Source: Cyclospora cayetanensis (taxonomy: Eukaryota; Apicomplexa; Conoidasida; Eucoccidiorida; Eimeriidae). From it: a stretch of 64,000 bases of DNA. The DNA is taken from the NCBI RefSeq assembly GCF_002999335.1, contig NW_020312281.1, positions 62,001 through 126,000 of the forward strand, read 5' to 3'. Position numbers and translations under genes: made by a program. The notes under the pieces were generated by a model, which saw only the letters and a program-made list of their open reading frames with translations, ran no database searches and was not told where the DNA came from. Shown piece after piece: positions 63,733 to 64,000 of this stretch (the stretch's first letter is position 1; each line of letters begins with the position of its first letter).

Positions 63733-64000
63733 CATGGAAGGCATCACTTCGTGTAAATCTACAATTCAGTGCAGTTGAATACTTTGGCGTGCACCTAGCG
63801 CCTGAACACTTTCAGACATGCTAAGACGAAATCTCCATGGTACAGCACAACACCGAGCCCTATGTGGCCTTCCCCCGTTCAGTGATCTGGGGTAGTTCTG
63901 TCAGCAGCATTCTACTTCTAATAGAGTACTAGAGCTGGAGACAGATATAAACGGACCAACGTCGTGAGTTCATTGAACTCATTACTGCTTCTTTAAGGAG

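Overview
The window looks like nuclear DNA of an apicomplexan coccidian, most likely the Eimeria/Cyclospora lineage. Three things point there: housekeeping genes split by many short GT-AG introns, one CAG/glutamine-rich gene on a GC-rich island, and decayed chromodomain-type Ty3/gypsy retrotransposons. The genus is inference. No prokaryotic operon, CRISPR array, rRNA or convincing tRNA is visible.

Four genes could be read exon by exon with consistent splice phases. They are a zinc-dependent medium-chain alcohol dehydrogenase (22566-25664, minus, 10 exons), mitochondrial succinate dehydrogenase iron-sulfur subunit SDHB (32286-35371, plus, 7 exons), cytosolic ribosomal protein L11/uL5 (36667-38159, minus, 3 exons) and a large ankyrin-repeat protein carrying a PHAX-type RNA-binding domain (44702-49274, plus, 7 exons). 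Four further genes are convincing as genes but have no recognised family. Two minus-strand genes (5658-8308 and 18318-19485) are paralogues that share an intron position and a C-terminal membrane module. A plus-strand gene (13347-17768) has a signal peptide, a proline-rich region and C-terminal membrane segments. A membrane-protein gene lies at 54663-56600. A weaker gene model sits at about 49426-50946.

Most of the rest is degenerate chromovirus-like LTR retrotransposon. Minus-oriented copies lie at about 1-2900, 28170-31660 and 38910-43100. Plus-oriented copies or fragments lie at about 9200-12050, 26820-28060 and 57100-63670. Comparing copies gives a consensus order: gag, a conserved spacer, protease, reverse transcriptase, RNase H, integrase, chromodomain, 3' LTR-like region. 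Every copy has stops, frameshifts or deletions. Two copies share a nearly identical inverted repeat (1541-2320 and 10040-10795), so some were active or converted recently. Genes therefore sit in islands of 2-6 kb between retrotransposon debris.

The most interesting items are the ankyrin-PHAX fusion, the paralogous membrane-module family, a long insertion inside SDHB, an altered structural-zinc lobe in the alcohol dehydrogenase, and an 83-bp tandem duplication that copies a splice acceptor.
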